This document shows, piece after piece, positions 36,709 to 44,353 of a stretch of 64,000 nt of DNA (positions within the stretch are counted from its first letter, which is position 1; each line of letters begins with the position of its first letter). Source of the stretch: Telluria aromaticivorans (GTDB lineage: Bacteria > Pseudomonadota > Gammaproteobacteria > Burkholderiales > Burkholderiaceae_D); assembly GCF_013003915.1 (NCBI RefSeq), contig NZ_JABAIV010000004.1, positions 372,001 through 436,000 on the forward strand, written 5' to 3'. Under the pieces are notes generated by a model that saw only the letters and a program-made list of their open reading frames with translations, was not told the DNA's origin and did no database searches. The position numbers and the translations under genes are program-made.

Positions 36709-37563
36709 ATGGACAACGGAAAACAACGCGTCGACCCTGACGCCTTCCTGTCCCGTGTAGATTTCGGGGCACACCAGGAAACAATTGATCACGTTAATCG
36801 CAAGATTTTCCGCGCTTACCGGGGCTGCCACCCCGACAACATTCCAAACGACATCTTCAGGCTGCGCCATCAGGTGTATTGCCTGGAATGCGCATTTCTC
36901 CATCCCGAACAGTATGTGGATGGGATGGAACTCGACGACTACGATGATGTTTCCACCCATTTCGCTGCCTATACGATGGACGAGAAGCTGGTCGGAGCCG
37001 TCAGGCTGGTGCAGCCAAATGCATCCAAGCCTTACCCCTTCGAGTTGCATTGCGAAGTGTTCAGCGATTACGAAATGCCCGAGCGCGAGCAGGCGGCAGA
37101 GATCTCGCGCCTGGTCGTCAAGAAAAGCCACCGCCGCCGCCGCGCTGACAGCGTGCTCGGCATTCCCGGATTCATGTCCAGCCAAGAGCCGGCGATCGAG
37201 TTCGATCCCGCCGTCGACCGGCGCGACCACACTTCGCCGATGTTACTTCTCGGCATGTACCGCGAAATGTTCCGGTATAGCGAGGAAGGCGGCATCCGCT
37301 ACTGGTATGCCGCCATGGAGCGTTCGCTCGCGCATGCGTTGAAGAAAATGGGTTTCCGCTTCATGGCAATTGGCCCGGAAGCGAACTACTACGGCTCGGT
37401 GACGCCTTACGTGCTCGACCTGCACGACCTGCGCCGCAAGCTGGCGACCAGCAACCCGGCACTGGCGGCCTGGTTCAGCGAAAAGCCCCCGGTTGTCGAG
37501 CATGTCCATCCATCGCGGATGCACGTGGTACGTAAGCCGGGAAACCCCAGCGATATCAACTAG
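36709..37563 (+). CDS. PEP-CTERM/exosortase system-associated acyltransferase, copy 2
   Basis: A 284-residue paralogue of the preceding gene with the same blocks: LRHQVYCLECAFL, DDYDDVSTHFAAYTMD, GAVRLVQP, and EISRLVVKKSHRRRRADS, then LLLGMYREMFRYSEEGG and YWYAAMERSLAHALKKMGF, both shared with copy 1. Tandem duplication is evident. It may make a second acylated product or act with copy 1 as a heteromer (inference). Its stop overlaps the stop of the convergent ThiF-like gene by two bases. Confidence 0.88.
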   Translation: MDNGKQRVDPDAFLSRVDFGAHQETIDHVNRKIFRAYRGCHPDNIPNDIFRLRHQVYCLECAFLHPEQYVDGMELDDYDDVSTHFAAYTMDEKLVGAVRLVQPNASKPYPFELHCEVFSDYEMPEREQAAEISRLVVKKSHRRRRADSVLGIPGFMSSQEPAIEFDPAVDRRDHTSPMLLLGMYREMFRYSEEGGIRYWYAAMERSLAHALKKMGFRFMAIGPEANYYGSVTPYVLDLHDLRRKLATSNPALAAWFSEKPPVVEHVHPSRMHVVRKPGNPSDIN

Positions 37564-38384
37564 CCGGCAATATTGACCAACTTGGTCGTGTGGTTGCGGA
37601 AGCTATGAATGACCATGTGCGGCGCCCCCGGCACTTCCAGCCCGGCCAGCATGTCGTGCATCATCGCCATCGCCAGAGCTGCTACCGAGAAACTTCCCAC
37701 GGCGATCTGCGAAGCCGGGCAGGCAGTGCCGTCTTCCATAATAGTTAGCGCCTTGGCGACTTCTTCCATGACCTGGCGATCCAGGTGCGCACCGATGCGT
37801 GACATGACGCGCGTAAACACAGCGGTATAACTCAGGTTTCCTTCCGCCGCGGCCGCTTCCACATCCTTCTGCAGGAGTTCCGGCAGCGACTGACCCGAGC
37901 CCGGCGGGAAATACAGTACGCCGGCGCCAAATCCAATGTTCATTGCCGTAAAGATCGGCTTGGCCAGCGCCGCTGCGTTTCCGTGCAGGGCCAGCACGGC
38001 TTCCAGGTCGACGAAATCGATGGTGTCGAAGATCATGTCGACCTTGCTCACCAGCTCGGCTGCGTTGGCCTTGTCGAGCATGGCGACGTGCGCCTCGACT
38101 TTCGCTTCGGGATTAATACGGAGGATGTGTTTTTTGAGCGCCTCGACCTTCGGTGTGCCGACATCGTCGAAATCGAAGAATTGACGGTTCAGGTTGTGCG
38201 CATCGACCGTATCGCCATCGATCAGCACGAAATGCTGGAAACCGGTACGGGCGGCGCAGATGACGGGGCCGCTGCCCAGGCCACAGCCGGCGAACAGAAC
38301 TCGTGCATTGCGGATCTTGCCTTGGATGTCGTTACTAATATAACCGTTGTTGCGCTTGACGAATTCGTCGTATTGAAATGCCAT
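37560..38384 (-). CDS. ThiF/E1-like adenylyltransferase
   Basis: A 274-residue member of the ThiF/MoeB/E1 superfamily. The nucleotide-binding GCGLGSG lies about 30 residues from the N-terminus, with DGDTVDAHNLNRQFF, which holds the Asp, Asn and Arg residues typical of adenylating enzymes, and MIFDTIDFVDLEAVL. The zinc-binding CxxC pairs of MoeB are not apparent. The ATG at 38384 has AGGGAG six bases upstream. Such enzymes adenylate a C-terminal carboxylate of a carrier protein or peptide. It is convergent with the two acyltransferases, end to end; a role in the same pathway is an inference. Confidence 0.88.
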   Translation of the reverse strand: MAFQYDEFVKRNNGYISNDIQGKIRNARVLFAGCGLGSGPVICAARTGFQHFVLIDGDTVDAHNLNRQFFDFDDVGTPKVEALKKHILRINPEAKVEAHVAMLDKANAAELVSKVDMIFDTIDFVDLEAVLALHGNAAALAKPIFTAMNIGFGAGVLYFPPGSGQSLPELLQKDVEAAAAEGNLSYTAVFTRVMSRIGAHLDRQVMEEVAKALTIMEDGTACPASQIAVGSFSVAALAMAMMHDMLAGLEVPGAPHMVIHSFRNHTTKLVNIAG

Positions 38385-38565
38385 GGGAACTCCCTGATGG
38401 GTAAGGAGCTTTGCATCGTAGTGCAATTTCCCAGAGAACGCGATGGCTATGTGTGGCAGTTAACTGTCGGAAATTCTTACAGCGTCACATCCCATCTGCG
38501 CCATGACTACCTTCTCTTTATTTAAATCTGTTTAAAATCAGGTACTTGCAGATTATTATTGAAGC

Positions 38566-38581
38566 TGGCACGACTCATGCT
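38566..38581 (+). promoter_or_regulatory. Sigma-54 promoter of the PEP-CTERM protein gene
   Basis: TGGCACGACTCATGCT matches the sigma-54 consensus TGGCACG-N4-TTGCW at every defined position but one (A for the first T of the -12 box), with correct GG-N10-GC spacing. The start of transcription would be near 38592, about 40 bases before the ATG. RpoN control of PEP-CTERM genes through PrsK/PrsR is established in related bacteria. Confidence 0.8.
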
Positions 38582-38631
38582 TAGTGTACTGTGTCGCGGT
38601 TGAGTACAACTACCCCTTGTGAGGAAACAAA

Positions 38632-39510
38632 ATGAACATGAAGAAAATTTCGGGAATCGCTGCTGGTGTCGCACTGGCTTTCGGTCTGACCGCTCCGGCG
38701 CAGGCAGCAGTGGAACTGAACGCTGGCAACTACAAAATCACTTTTAACGCTTTCGACGCTGGCACCGTAGGCTACGGCAACACCCCTGGCCTGAAGTGCA
38801 ATGGCGTAGTCGCCTGCGACGCAGCTGTTCCTGATGCCACCAAGGCGCCAAACCGCATCGGCAGCGAAGATACCTGGGGTATCTTCTCGGTTCAGTCGAT
38901 CACCAACCTGACCACCGGCACCGCACTGTTCACCGCAGGTCCAGGCAACTACCTGACCGGCATCTTCGGTGGCCTGACCGACGCCCTGGTAGGCGTGTCG
39001 AGCGACCCGTTCCTGGGGACCACGACGACGTCGATCGGCAGCACTGGTGGCTTCCTGAACATGTACTACAACACCGTCGACTACAATGCATCGCAGGGCC
39101 CTGCCGCCCGTCTGGGCCTAATGGGTTACAACGGTATCACCAACACCGGTGGCGCGCTGGCCCTGTCGGCCAACTTCGGCGTCAGCCCGATCGCGGGCGA
39201 CAACGACTACACCTACTTCTCGAACTACAACAACCAGACCCTGTCGGGCAACAGCCAGGGTTTCCTGGACGTGGTCGCCGGCGACCTGGCTGACGAGTTC
39301 AACACCAACGGTCAGTTCGACCTGAACGGCAACGCACACGACCTGTTCCTGAAGGCCACCTTCGGACGTACCCTGGCTGCGCAATACGGCTGGACCGTTG
39401 ACGCAACCGGCGACGTGCAGGGTGCAGTCCCTGAGCCAGGTTCGCTGGCCCTGCTGGGCCTGGGCTTCGCCGGTCTGGCTGGCCTGCGCCGCCGCAAAGC
39501 TGCCAAGTAA
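38632..39510 (+). CDS. PEP-CTERM sorting domain-containing secreted protein
   Basis: A 292-residue exported protein. It starts with a signal peptide ending LTAPAQA and ends with a PEP-CTERM tail at residues 266-292: VPEPGSLALLG, a hydrophobic helix, then the basic RRRK. Exosortase XrtA would cleave at the tail in the inner membrane. The mature part is rich in Gly, Asn, Thr and Tyr with no recognised domain (GDNDYTYFSNYNNQTLSG). GAGGAAAC precedes the ATG. It is flanked by a near-perfect sigma-54 promoter and a strong terminator, so it is a single-gene unit. It is the only PEP-CTERM substrate seen in the window. Confidence 0.93.
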   Translation: MNMKKISGIAAGVALAFGLTAPAQAAVELNAGNYKITFNAFDAGTVGYGNTPGLKCNGVVACDAAVPDATKAPNRIGSEDTWGIFSVQSITNLTTGTALFTAGPGNYLTGIFGGLTDALVGVSSDPFLGTTTTSIGSTGGFLNMYYNTVDYNASQGPAARLGLMGYNGITNTGGALALSANFGVSPIAGDNDYTYFSNYNNQTLSGNSQGFLDVVAGDLADEFNTNGQFDLNGNAHDLFLKATFGRTLAAQYGWTVDATGDVQGAVPEPGSLALLGLGFAGLAGLRRRKAAK

Positions 39511-39558
39511 TTTCTTGCACACGGCCGGGGCAACCCGGCTGCTGCACGAAGGCTGAAG

Positions 39559-39590
39559 AGGCCGGATCTTGCAAGGGATCCGGCCTTTTT
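39559..39590 (+). terminator. Intrinsic terminator of the PEP-CTERM protein gene
   Basis: AGGCCGGATC (39559-39568) and GATCCGGCCT (39577-39586) form a perfect 10-bp stem with an eight-base loop, followed directly by T residues to 39590. It ends 23 bases before the convergent GAF-protein gene. Confidence 0.93.
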
Positions 39591-39613
39591 CATTGCTTCG
39601 GCAACCGCGACGA

Positions 39614-40351
39614 TCAACTGGCGCCGCGGGCGCCTTCCTGCAGCGTGCCCTTGAGCTGGCCGATCAGCTCGGTCGCCGCGCTGACGATCTGGCCGGGCGC
39701 AAAGCCTGCCCGCGTCATCTCTTTATAGAAGGAACGCGCCAGGATGCGCGCGACGTCTTCCGGATTCTGGTAAGCAGTGCCGGGCGCGGCGCTGTCCTGG
39801 CCCCGTTCATGCGCTTCGCGTACCAACGCCATTTGCGCGAAGCGCGAGGCCAACAGGTGTTGCAGCTGGATCACCTGCACCGATTTCCCGATGAACAGCG
39901 CCATCACCTCGAGCAGGTGCAGTTCTGACTCGCTGAAGGCCGCCCCGGTGACGTTGACCACTCCGACCAGACGGCCGTCGATGCGCACTGGCGCCGACAT
40001 CAGGGCCGGCAGCGCAGCACACCCGCGCCGCGCCAGACCGGCAAATTCCGAGCAGGCGATGTCCTCGACCAGCAGCGCGCGGCCGTTCGCCAGCACCTGT
40101 CCGCAAATGCCTTCGCCACTCGCAACCTGCGCTTCGGCGGCGCCGGGCGGCAGTTCGCCCGCGCTGGCGCACAGGCGCATGCGCAAGTCGTCGGGGGATT
40201 CGCTGTTGAGCAGCATGACCGAGCAGCTGGTCGCGCCGACCAGGCGCTTGGCCAGCTCGGCATGGCTGTGCAGGTTGTCGCCGAGGGTGCCGCTGGCGAG
40301 CAGGGCCTGCACATCCTGCAGGCGCACCAGGCGCTTCGCATTGTCAGTCAT
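39614..40351 (-). CDS. GAF domain protein
   Basis: A 245-residue cytoplasmic protein. Residues 25-155 form a GAF domain (TSCSVMLLNSES, VASGEGICGQVLANGRALLVEDI, MSAPVRIDGRLVGVVNVTG, LHLLEVMALFIGKSVQVIQ). The C-terminal 80 residues are helical with no catalytic domain, so it may be a signalling adaptor. AAGGTGA upstream supports the ATG. It is convergent with the PEP-CTERM gene. The ligand is unknown. Confidence 0.82.
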   Translation of the reverse strand: MTDNAKRLVRLQDVQALLASGTLGDNLHSHAELAKRLVGATSCSVMLLNSESPDDLRMRLCASAGELPPGAAEAQVASGEGICGQVLANGRALLVEDIACSEFAGLARRGCAALPALMSAPVRIDGRLVGVVNVTGAAFSESELHLLEVMALFIGKSVQVIQLQHLLASRFAQMALVREAHERGQDSAAPGTAYQNPEDVARILARSFYKEMTRAGFAPGQIVSAATELIGQLKGTLQEGARGAS

Positions 40352-40484
40352 GGATCACCTTCCGGATAAAGGGTCGACGCTGTGCCGGCTGAGCGCGGCA
40401 ATTGATGATAAGTTAGTTCAAACCCTGCAACAAGCGGTATTGCCGGGAATGTATCCGGAAGTTCAAACGCTTGGAGGGGAGTAT

Positions 40485-41618
40485 TCAGGCCTGCGCTTGC
40501 GGCTGATCATGTTCCTTGCGCGGGGATACGAAGGCCTTGTGGAACAGGTGGTGCGCGAGCATCAGCGGCGGCATCCGCAGCCAGTTCCCACGCAGGTAGA
40601 GCGCAGCGAGCGCGGCCGGGGTAAGGCGGTCGGCGCAGCTCGGATGCAACGGCAGCAGCGCGCGCAGGAACAAGGCGTCCATCAGGGCCAGCAGCGCAGC
40701 GGGCGGGCGGCCGGCAGCCGCGGCCGCGGCCATCACGCCCGGGGGCACCGGCGTGCCGAGCAGGCGCGCGGCATAGCGCAGGGCATAGAACAGCGGCCGC
40801 GCCAACTCCAGCCGGACCGCACGCGCCGGCAGCGCTTCCCAGAAGCCGGGCGTGGCGCCGAAGTGCAGCAGCAGGCGGTGGAGATCGAGCAGGTCGCGCA
40901 GGCCGTGGTTCATCTCGCCTTCCGAGAACAGGTGCACCGCGCTGTGCAGCACCATGTCGTGCGGCGCCAGCATCCACAGCTTGTCGATGGCCGGACCAGT
41001 CTCGGGGGGACGAACCGGCACGGCTGCCGCGCGCAACAGCGCCGGATCGGGACGCACGGCTGCCGTCTCCGGAAGGATCGCGTGGTGCACGTCGATGGCG
41101 TTGCCGCGGTGGACATGCTCCATCGGCGGTAGTTCATGCATCCATTCGCGGTAATAGCGCTGGTCGTAGTCGTCCTGGTGGGTGCCGGCCCAGCCATGCA
41201 GCATCAGGGCCGCTTCGACCTCGCCGATGCGCTCCTTCGGCACCAGGATATCGACATCCGAGAACATGCGGCCCGCCGCCGGCGGCAGGCCGGCCATCGC
41301 ATATGCTGCACCCTTGAGCAGCAGCAGCGGCAGCCCCAGTCCGTCCAGGGCACGCGCGATCTGCGCCACTTCGAAGCGCACCGCGCGTTGGTGCCGGGTG
41401 GCGACGACGCGCATCCATTCGAGCTGCTCGCGCGGGGCGGCAGGAACCTCGTCGAGCAGGCCGGCGCCTTCAATGATGCCGAGCAAGGTCGCGGTCATGT
41501 CGGCACTGGCGGCCTGGCGCAGGAGCAGGTCCCAGTCGCGCAGCGCGAGCGTGCGCAGGCAGGCCGGGTCGCGCACCACCTCGATCAGCACAGGCAGGCG
41601 GGTTTTAGCGCGACTCAT
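40485..41618 (-). CDS. Nucleotidyltransferase family protein (NTP_transf_5-like)
   Basis: A 377-residue protein resembling the uncharacterised nucleotidyltransferase family PF14907. The core reads LLLLKGAAYAMAGLPPAAGRMFSDVDILVP, where DVD is the metal-binding pair of the nucleotidyltransferase fold. The C-terminal half is helical. Its ATG overlaps the stop of the HprK-related kinase gene (ATGA), so the two are coupled. Such proteins recur in HPr-rel-A loci near exosortase clusters. The substrate is unknown; AMP or nucleotide transfer to a peptide or small molecule is possible. Confidence 0.83.
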   Translation of the reverse strand: MSRAKTRLPVLIEVVRDPACLRTLALRDWDLLLRQAASADMTATLLGIIEGAGLLDEVPAAPREQLEWMRVVATRHQRAVRFEVAQIARALDGLGLPLLLLKGAAYAMAGLPPAAGRMFSDVDILVPKERIGEVEAALMLHGWAGTHQDDYDQRYYREWMHELPPMEHVHRGNAIDVHHAILPETAAVRPDPALLRAAAVPVRPPETGPAIDKLWMLAPHDMVLHSAVHLFSEGEMNHGLRDLLDLHRLLLHFGATPGFWEALPARAVRLELARPLFYALRYAARLLGTPVPPGVMAAAAAAGRPPAALLALMDALFLRALLPLHPSCADRLTPAALAALYLRGNWLRMPPLMLAHHLFHKAFVSPRKEHDQPQAQA

Positions 41619-42568
41619 GCCGCATCCCAGGCCGCCAGTGGGGCCGTAGATCCGGCCAGACCATCGAACACCGCCATCGCTTCGTCCAGGCTGCTGTAGC
41701 AGAACTCGAAGCCTTCGCAGGCGTCGACCATGCGAGCCAGCGTATCGAAACCGGTGGCGCCCAGGATCGGGTAGTTGAAGGCATTGTCGGCCACGCCCAT
41801 GAACATGCGGGCCTTGGGCATCGGGGCCAGGCTGGTCGCGGCGCCGGCCTGGTAGCGCGGGAACATGATGTGGGTCGGGCGCGCCACCCGGCCGGCGGCG
41901 GCGATGCTGGCGGCCGAAGGGCGCATGTGGGCGATCGTGCCCTTCACCGTTTCCGGCACCGCCGGCCCGAACACGGCTTGCGGCGCGAAAGCCTGCATGA
42001 CGCCGATCGACGCATTCTTGAGGCTGACCGGGCGCGGCATCGGCACCAGCGCTACGTCGGTCGGACGCACCAGCGTCATTTCATCCGACAGCAGGCGCCA
42101 GCCGCGGCTGGCAAGTGCCGCGCACAGGGTGCTCTTGCCCGATCCAGGTGGCGCGGGAAGGATCACCGCGCAGCCGTCGCGCTCGAGCACCGCGGCGTGG
42201 ATGAGGAGATAGCTATGCGCCTTGGTGGACACGCACCAGTTCATCACCCATTCGAACATCGGGTGTGCCTGCGCCAGCGGCAGTGGCAGGAAAGGCGTGA
42301 TGCCATCCTGCTCGAAACCGACCTGGGGGTGGAACCAGCGGCGCAGTCCACCCGAACGGCGCAACGTGACGTCGAAGTCGGCGAAGCCATCGTCCGGCGC
42401 CAGTGGATAATCCGCGTACAGCAGCGCGATCGTATCGACCAGGTGGGGGATGTCGGTGCGGACCCGGCAGCTGAACGGTCCGGTGCGCAGTACCAGTCCC
42501 GTCCCGGCGCAGCGGCGGCGCAGCTCGGGCGCGGCGAGCGAGGACACGGTGGACTGCGTGTTCAGCAT
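41615..42568 (-). CDS. HprK-related kinase A (HPr-rel-A system)
   Basis: A 317-residue protein related to HPr serine kinase, resembling TIGR04352. The P-loop is PPGSGKST near residues 139-147, followed by SRGWRLLSDEMTLV. The ATG at 42568 (MLNTQSTVSS) is chosen because the longer frame runs into the upstream gene and looks out-of-frame. It overlaps the PqqD-like gene by seven bases and the nucleotidyltransferase gene by four. It would phosphorylate a partner or small substrate in the cytoplasm; the target is unknown. No HPr protein gene is present. Confidence 0.87.
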   Translation of the reverse strand: MLNTQSTVSSLAAPELRRRCAGTGLVLRTGPFSCRVRTDIPHLVDTIALLYADYPLAPDDGFADFDVTLRRSGGLRRWFHPQVGFEQDGITPFLPLPLAQAHPMFEWVMNWCVSTKAHSYLLIHAAVLERDGCAVILPAPPGSGKSTLCAALASRGWRLLSDEMTLVRPTDVALVPMPRPVSLKNASIGVMQAFAPQAVFGPAVPETVKGTIAHMRPSAASIAAAGRVARPTHIMFPRYQAGAATSLAPMPKARMFMGVADNAFNYPILGATGFDTLARMVDACEGFEFCYSSLDEAMAVFDGLAGSTAPLAAWDAA

Positions 42569-42846
42569 GCGCAGCGTTCGATCAGGTCCAGCCGCGCGAG
42601 GCTGTCGAGCAGGCCGGCTAGTTCTTCGTGCAGGAGGGAGGGGTCGATCTCGAATTCGTCCAGCAGCGCCGCCGACAACGCGGTGTCGGGCGCCGGGCCG
42701 CCGCGCAGGGCTTCCAGCACGCACAAGGCTGCCGGCCCGAGCAGATGGGTGGCGCCCGAGAGGTCGTTGTACAGCACCGCCTCATCGTCCCAGCAACGGT
42801 GGACCAGCAACTGGCCGGGAATGACGCGCCACATCTCACATGCCAC
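42562..42846 (-). CDS. PqqD-like protein of the HPr-rel-A system
   Basis: A 94-residue protein resembling TIGR04353, a PqqD-family peptide chaperone: MWRVIPGQLLVHRCWDDEAVLYNDLSGATHLLG and then a helical half ending LARLDLIERCAC. PqqD proteins bind a precursor peptide and present it to a modifying enzyme. The start is uncertain: GTG at 42846 or ATG at 42834, neither with a strong ribosome-binding site. It follows the secreted Cys-containing protein by about 12 bases and overlaps the kinase gene. Confidence 0.83.
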   Translation of the reverse strand: MACEMWRVIPGQLLVHRCWDDEAVLYNDLSGATHLLGPAALCVLEALRGGPAPDTALSAALLDEFEIDPSLLHEELAGLLDSLARLDLIERCAC

Positions 42847-42858
42847 TTCAGTCGGCCA

Positions 42859-43419
42859 TCAGTCGTGCGTGGCCTCGAGGTAGACCTTGGTCTGCTCGGC
42901 ATTCCAGAAGACGTTCGCCGACGGTTTGTAGAAACCGGTGTTCTGGAGCTGGGTCCACATGTCCGTCAGGGTTTTCACCGACAGGAAGGAGATGCGCCCG
43001 GACAGGACGTTCAGGTAGGTGGCAATCAGGTGCCTGCCCAGGTTGTACTTGTCGAAATCGCAGCCCTGGACGATCTGCAGCATGGTCTTGCTGCCGTAGG
43101 TCGACTGGTTGCGTCCGCTGCAGGTGAAAACGCTGTCGAATTCCTTGCCGCGCGAGCAAGGCCAGCCGCTGTGGTTTTTCCAGTAGCCGGGCGACTTGCC
43201 GCCGCAGACCACGTTCCTGTTGTAGTTGCTGCTCAGCTTGCCTGAATAACCGGCCGACGGCGAAAAGCAAACCATCGGCTTCATGGTCGCACGGCTCTCG
43301 AGGCTCAACAGGACGCCGGCTGCACCCAGCCCCGCCTTGGTCAGGCGGCGACGCGCGGCGCCGCGCTCGCTCATCTGCGGCGTGGTAGGGGCTTGGACTG
43401 GTTGGTCTTCGGTCGACAC
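42859..43419 (-). CDS. Tat-type secreted protein with GYWKNH motif, unknown function
   Basis: A 186-residue protein whose N-terminal segment RRRLTKAGLGAAGVLLSL looks like a twin-arginine signal. The mature part has five Cys (51, 72, 88, 100, 120) and the motif CGGKSPGYWKNH at 72-83, a sequence seen in many extracellular bacterial proteins. A GTG start at 43419 follows GAGGA with seven-base spacing. It is the first gene of the group with the PqqD-like, HprK-like and nucleotidyltransferase genes, 12 bases before pqqD-like. It may be the substrate of this module (inference). I do not recognise a characterised family. Confidence 0.75.
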   Translation of the reverse strand: MSTEDQPVQAPTTPQMSERGAARRRLTKAGLGAAGVLLSLESRATMKPMVCFSPSAGYSGKLSSNYNRNVVCGGKSPGYWKNHSGWPCSRGKEFDSVFTCSGRNQSTYGSKTMLQIVQGCDFDKYNLGRHLIATYLNVLSGRISFLSVKTLTDMWTQLQNTGFYKPSANVFWNAEQTKVYLEATHD

Positions 43420-43601
43420 GGATGCATCCTCACAAGTATGTTATGCCGAGAAGGCTGGCATTTCGAATAAGCAAGAATTATGCCTTCGGAGCATTTGCAG
43501 CGAAACTCGTTGTAAAACAAGCGTCTACGAGAAAATGCTCATCCTTATGCCAACAGTCTAGCCAGTTAGCTTAGCGCTGTGTAAGAATTTTCGACAGCAA
43601 C

Positions 43602-44213
43602 TCAGAAAAAGCTCTCAGGGATCACCAGAATGTCGCCTGGACGCATCGGCATGTTGGCCGAAATGTCGCCATCCTTGATCAGGTCATCGAGGCGCACGTT
43701 CAGGCGCTGCTGCTTGCCATCGACCGTGCGGATCACGCTGGCCTTGTTGCCCGACGCGAATTCGGTAACGCCGCCAACCGCAATCAGAACGTCCATTAGG
43801 GACATTTCTTTACGGTATGGCAGTGACTGTGGTTTGGCGGCCTGGCCGATTACGCGGATCTGTTCGCTGTAATTGCCGACGAAGTTGGTCACTACGACGG
43901 TGACCACGGGCTGCTGGATGAACTTGGCGAGCGCCGCTTCGATGTCGCGCGCGAGCTGGGTCGAGGTCTTGCCGGCGGCCGGCAGGTCTTCGACCAGTGG
44001 CGTGGTGATCTTGCCGTCCGGGCGGACCGGGACCGACATCGACACTTCCGGATTGCGCCAGACAATGATATTGATGCTGTCGCCCGGGCCGATCAGGTAT
44101 TCCGGGTTGATAACCTGCGTTTCCACAGCCGCTGGCCGGGTGCTTGCGCAGCCGGCCAGTGCGAACAGGCAGCCGAGCGCTGCAGCCTGGGCTGCGCGTT
44201 TCATTCCATGCAT
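43602..44213 (-). CDS. Exosortase-associated polysaccharide export lipoprotein (Wza/EpsE-like)
   Basis: A 203-residue outer-membrane auxiliary protein resembling TIGR03027. It has a lipoprotein signal with LAGC, a Poly_export domain (EYLIGPGDSINIIVWRNPEVSMSVPVRPDGKITTPLVEDL) and a SLBB domain (QIRVIGQAAKPQSLPYRKEMSLMDVLIAVGG). It forms or supports the outer-membrane channel for the polysaccharide of the XrtA locus. The ATG at 44213 is used; a GTG at 44228 is an alternative. It is transcribed away from the main operon. Confidence 0.92.
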   Translation of the reverse strand: MHGMKRAAQAAALGCLFALAGCASTRPAAVETQVINPEYLIGPGDSINIIVWRNPEVSMSVPVRPDGKITTPLVEDLPAAGKTSTQLARDIEAALAKFIQQPVVTVVVTNFVGNYSEQIRVIGQAAKPQSLPYRKEMSLMDVLIAVGGVTEFASGNKASVIRTVDGKQQRLNVRLDDLIKDGDISANMPMRPGDILVIPESFF

Positions 44214-44353
44214 CGTATTCGTGCTCACGTCTAAAATCCCCTGGTTGGCATGGCGGCAGCCATCTGGCCGAGGCCGCTGCCGTGCTCGCAAAATTGTCGA
44301 GCATTATTTTATACCATAGCACTTCGGCAATCTTGTGCACAACTGAAATACGG

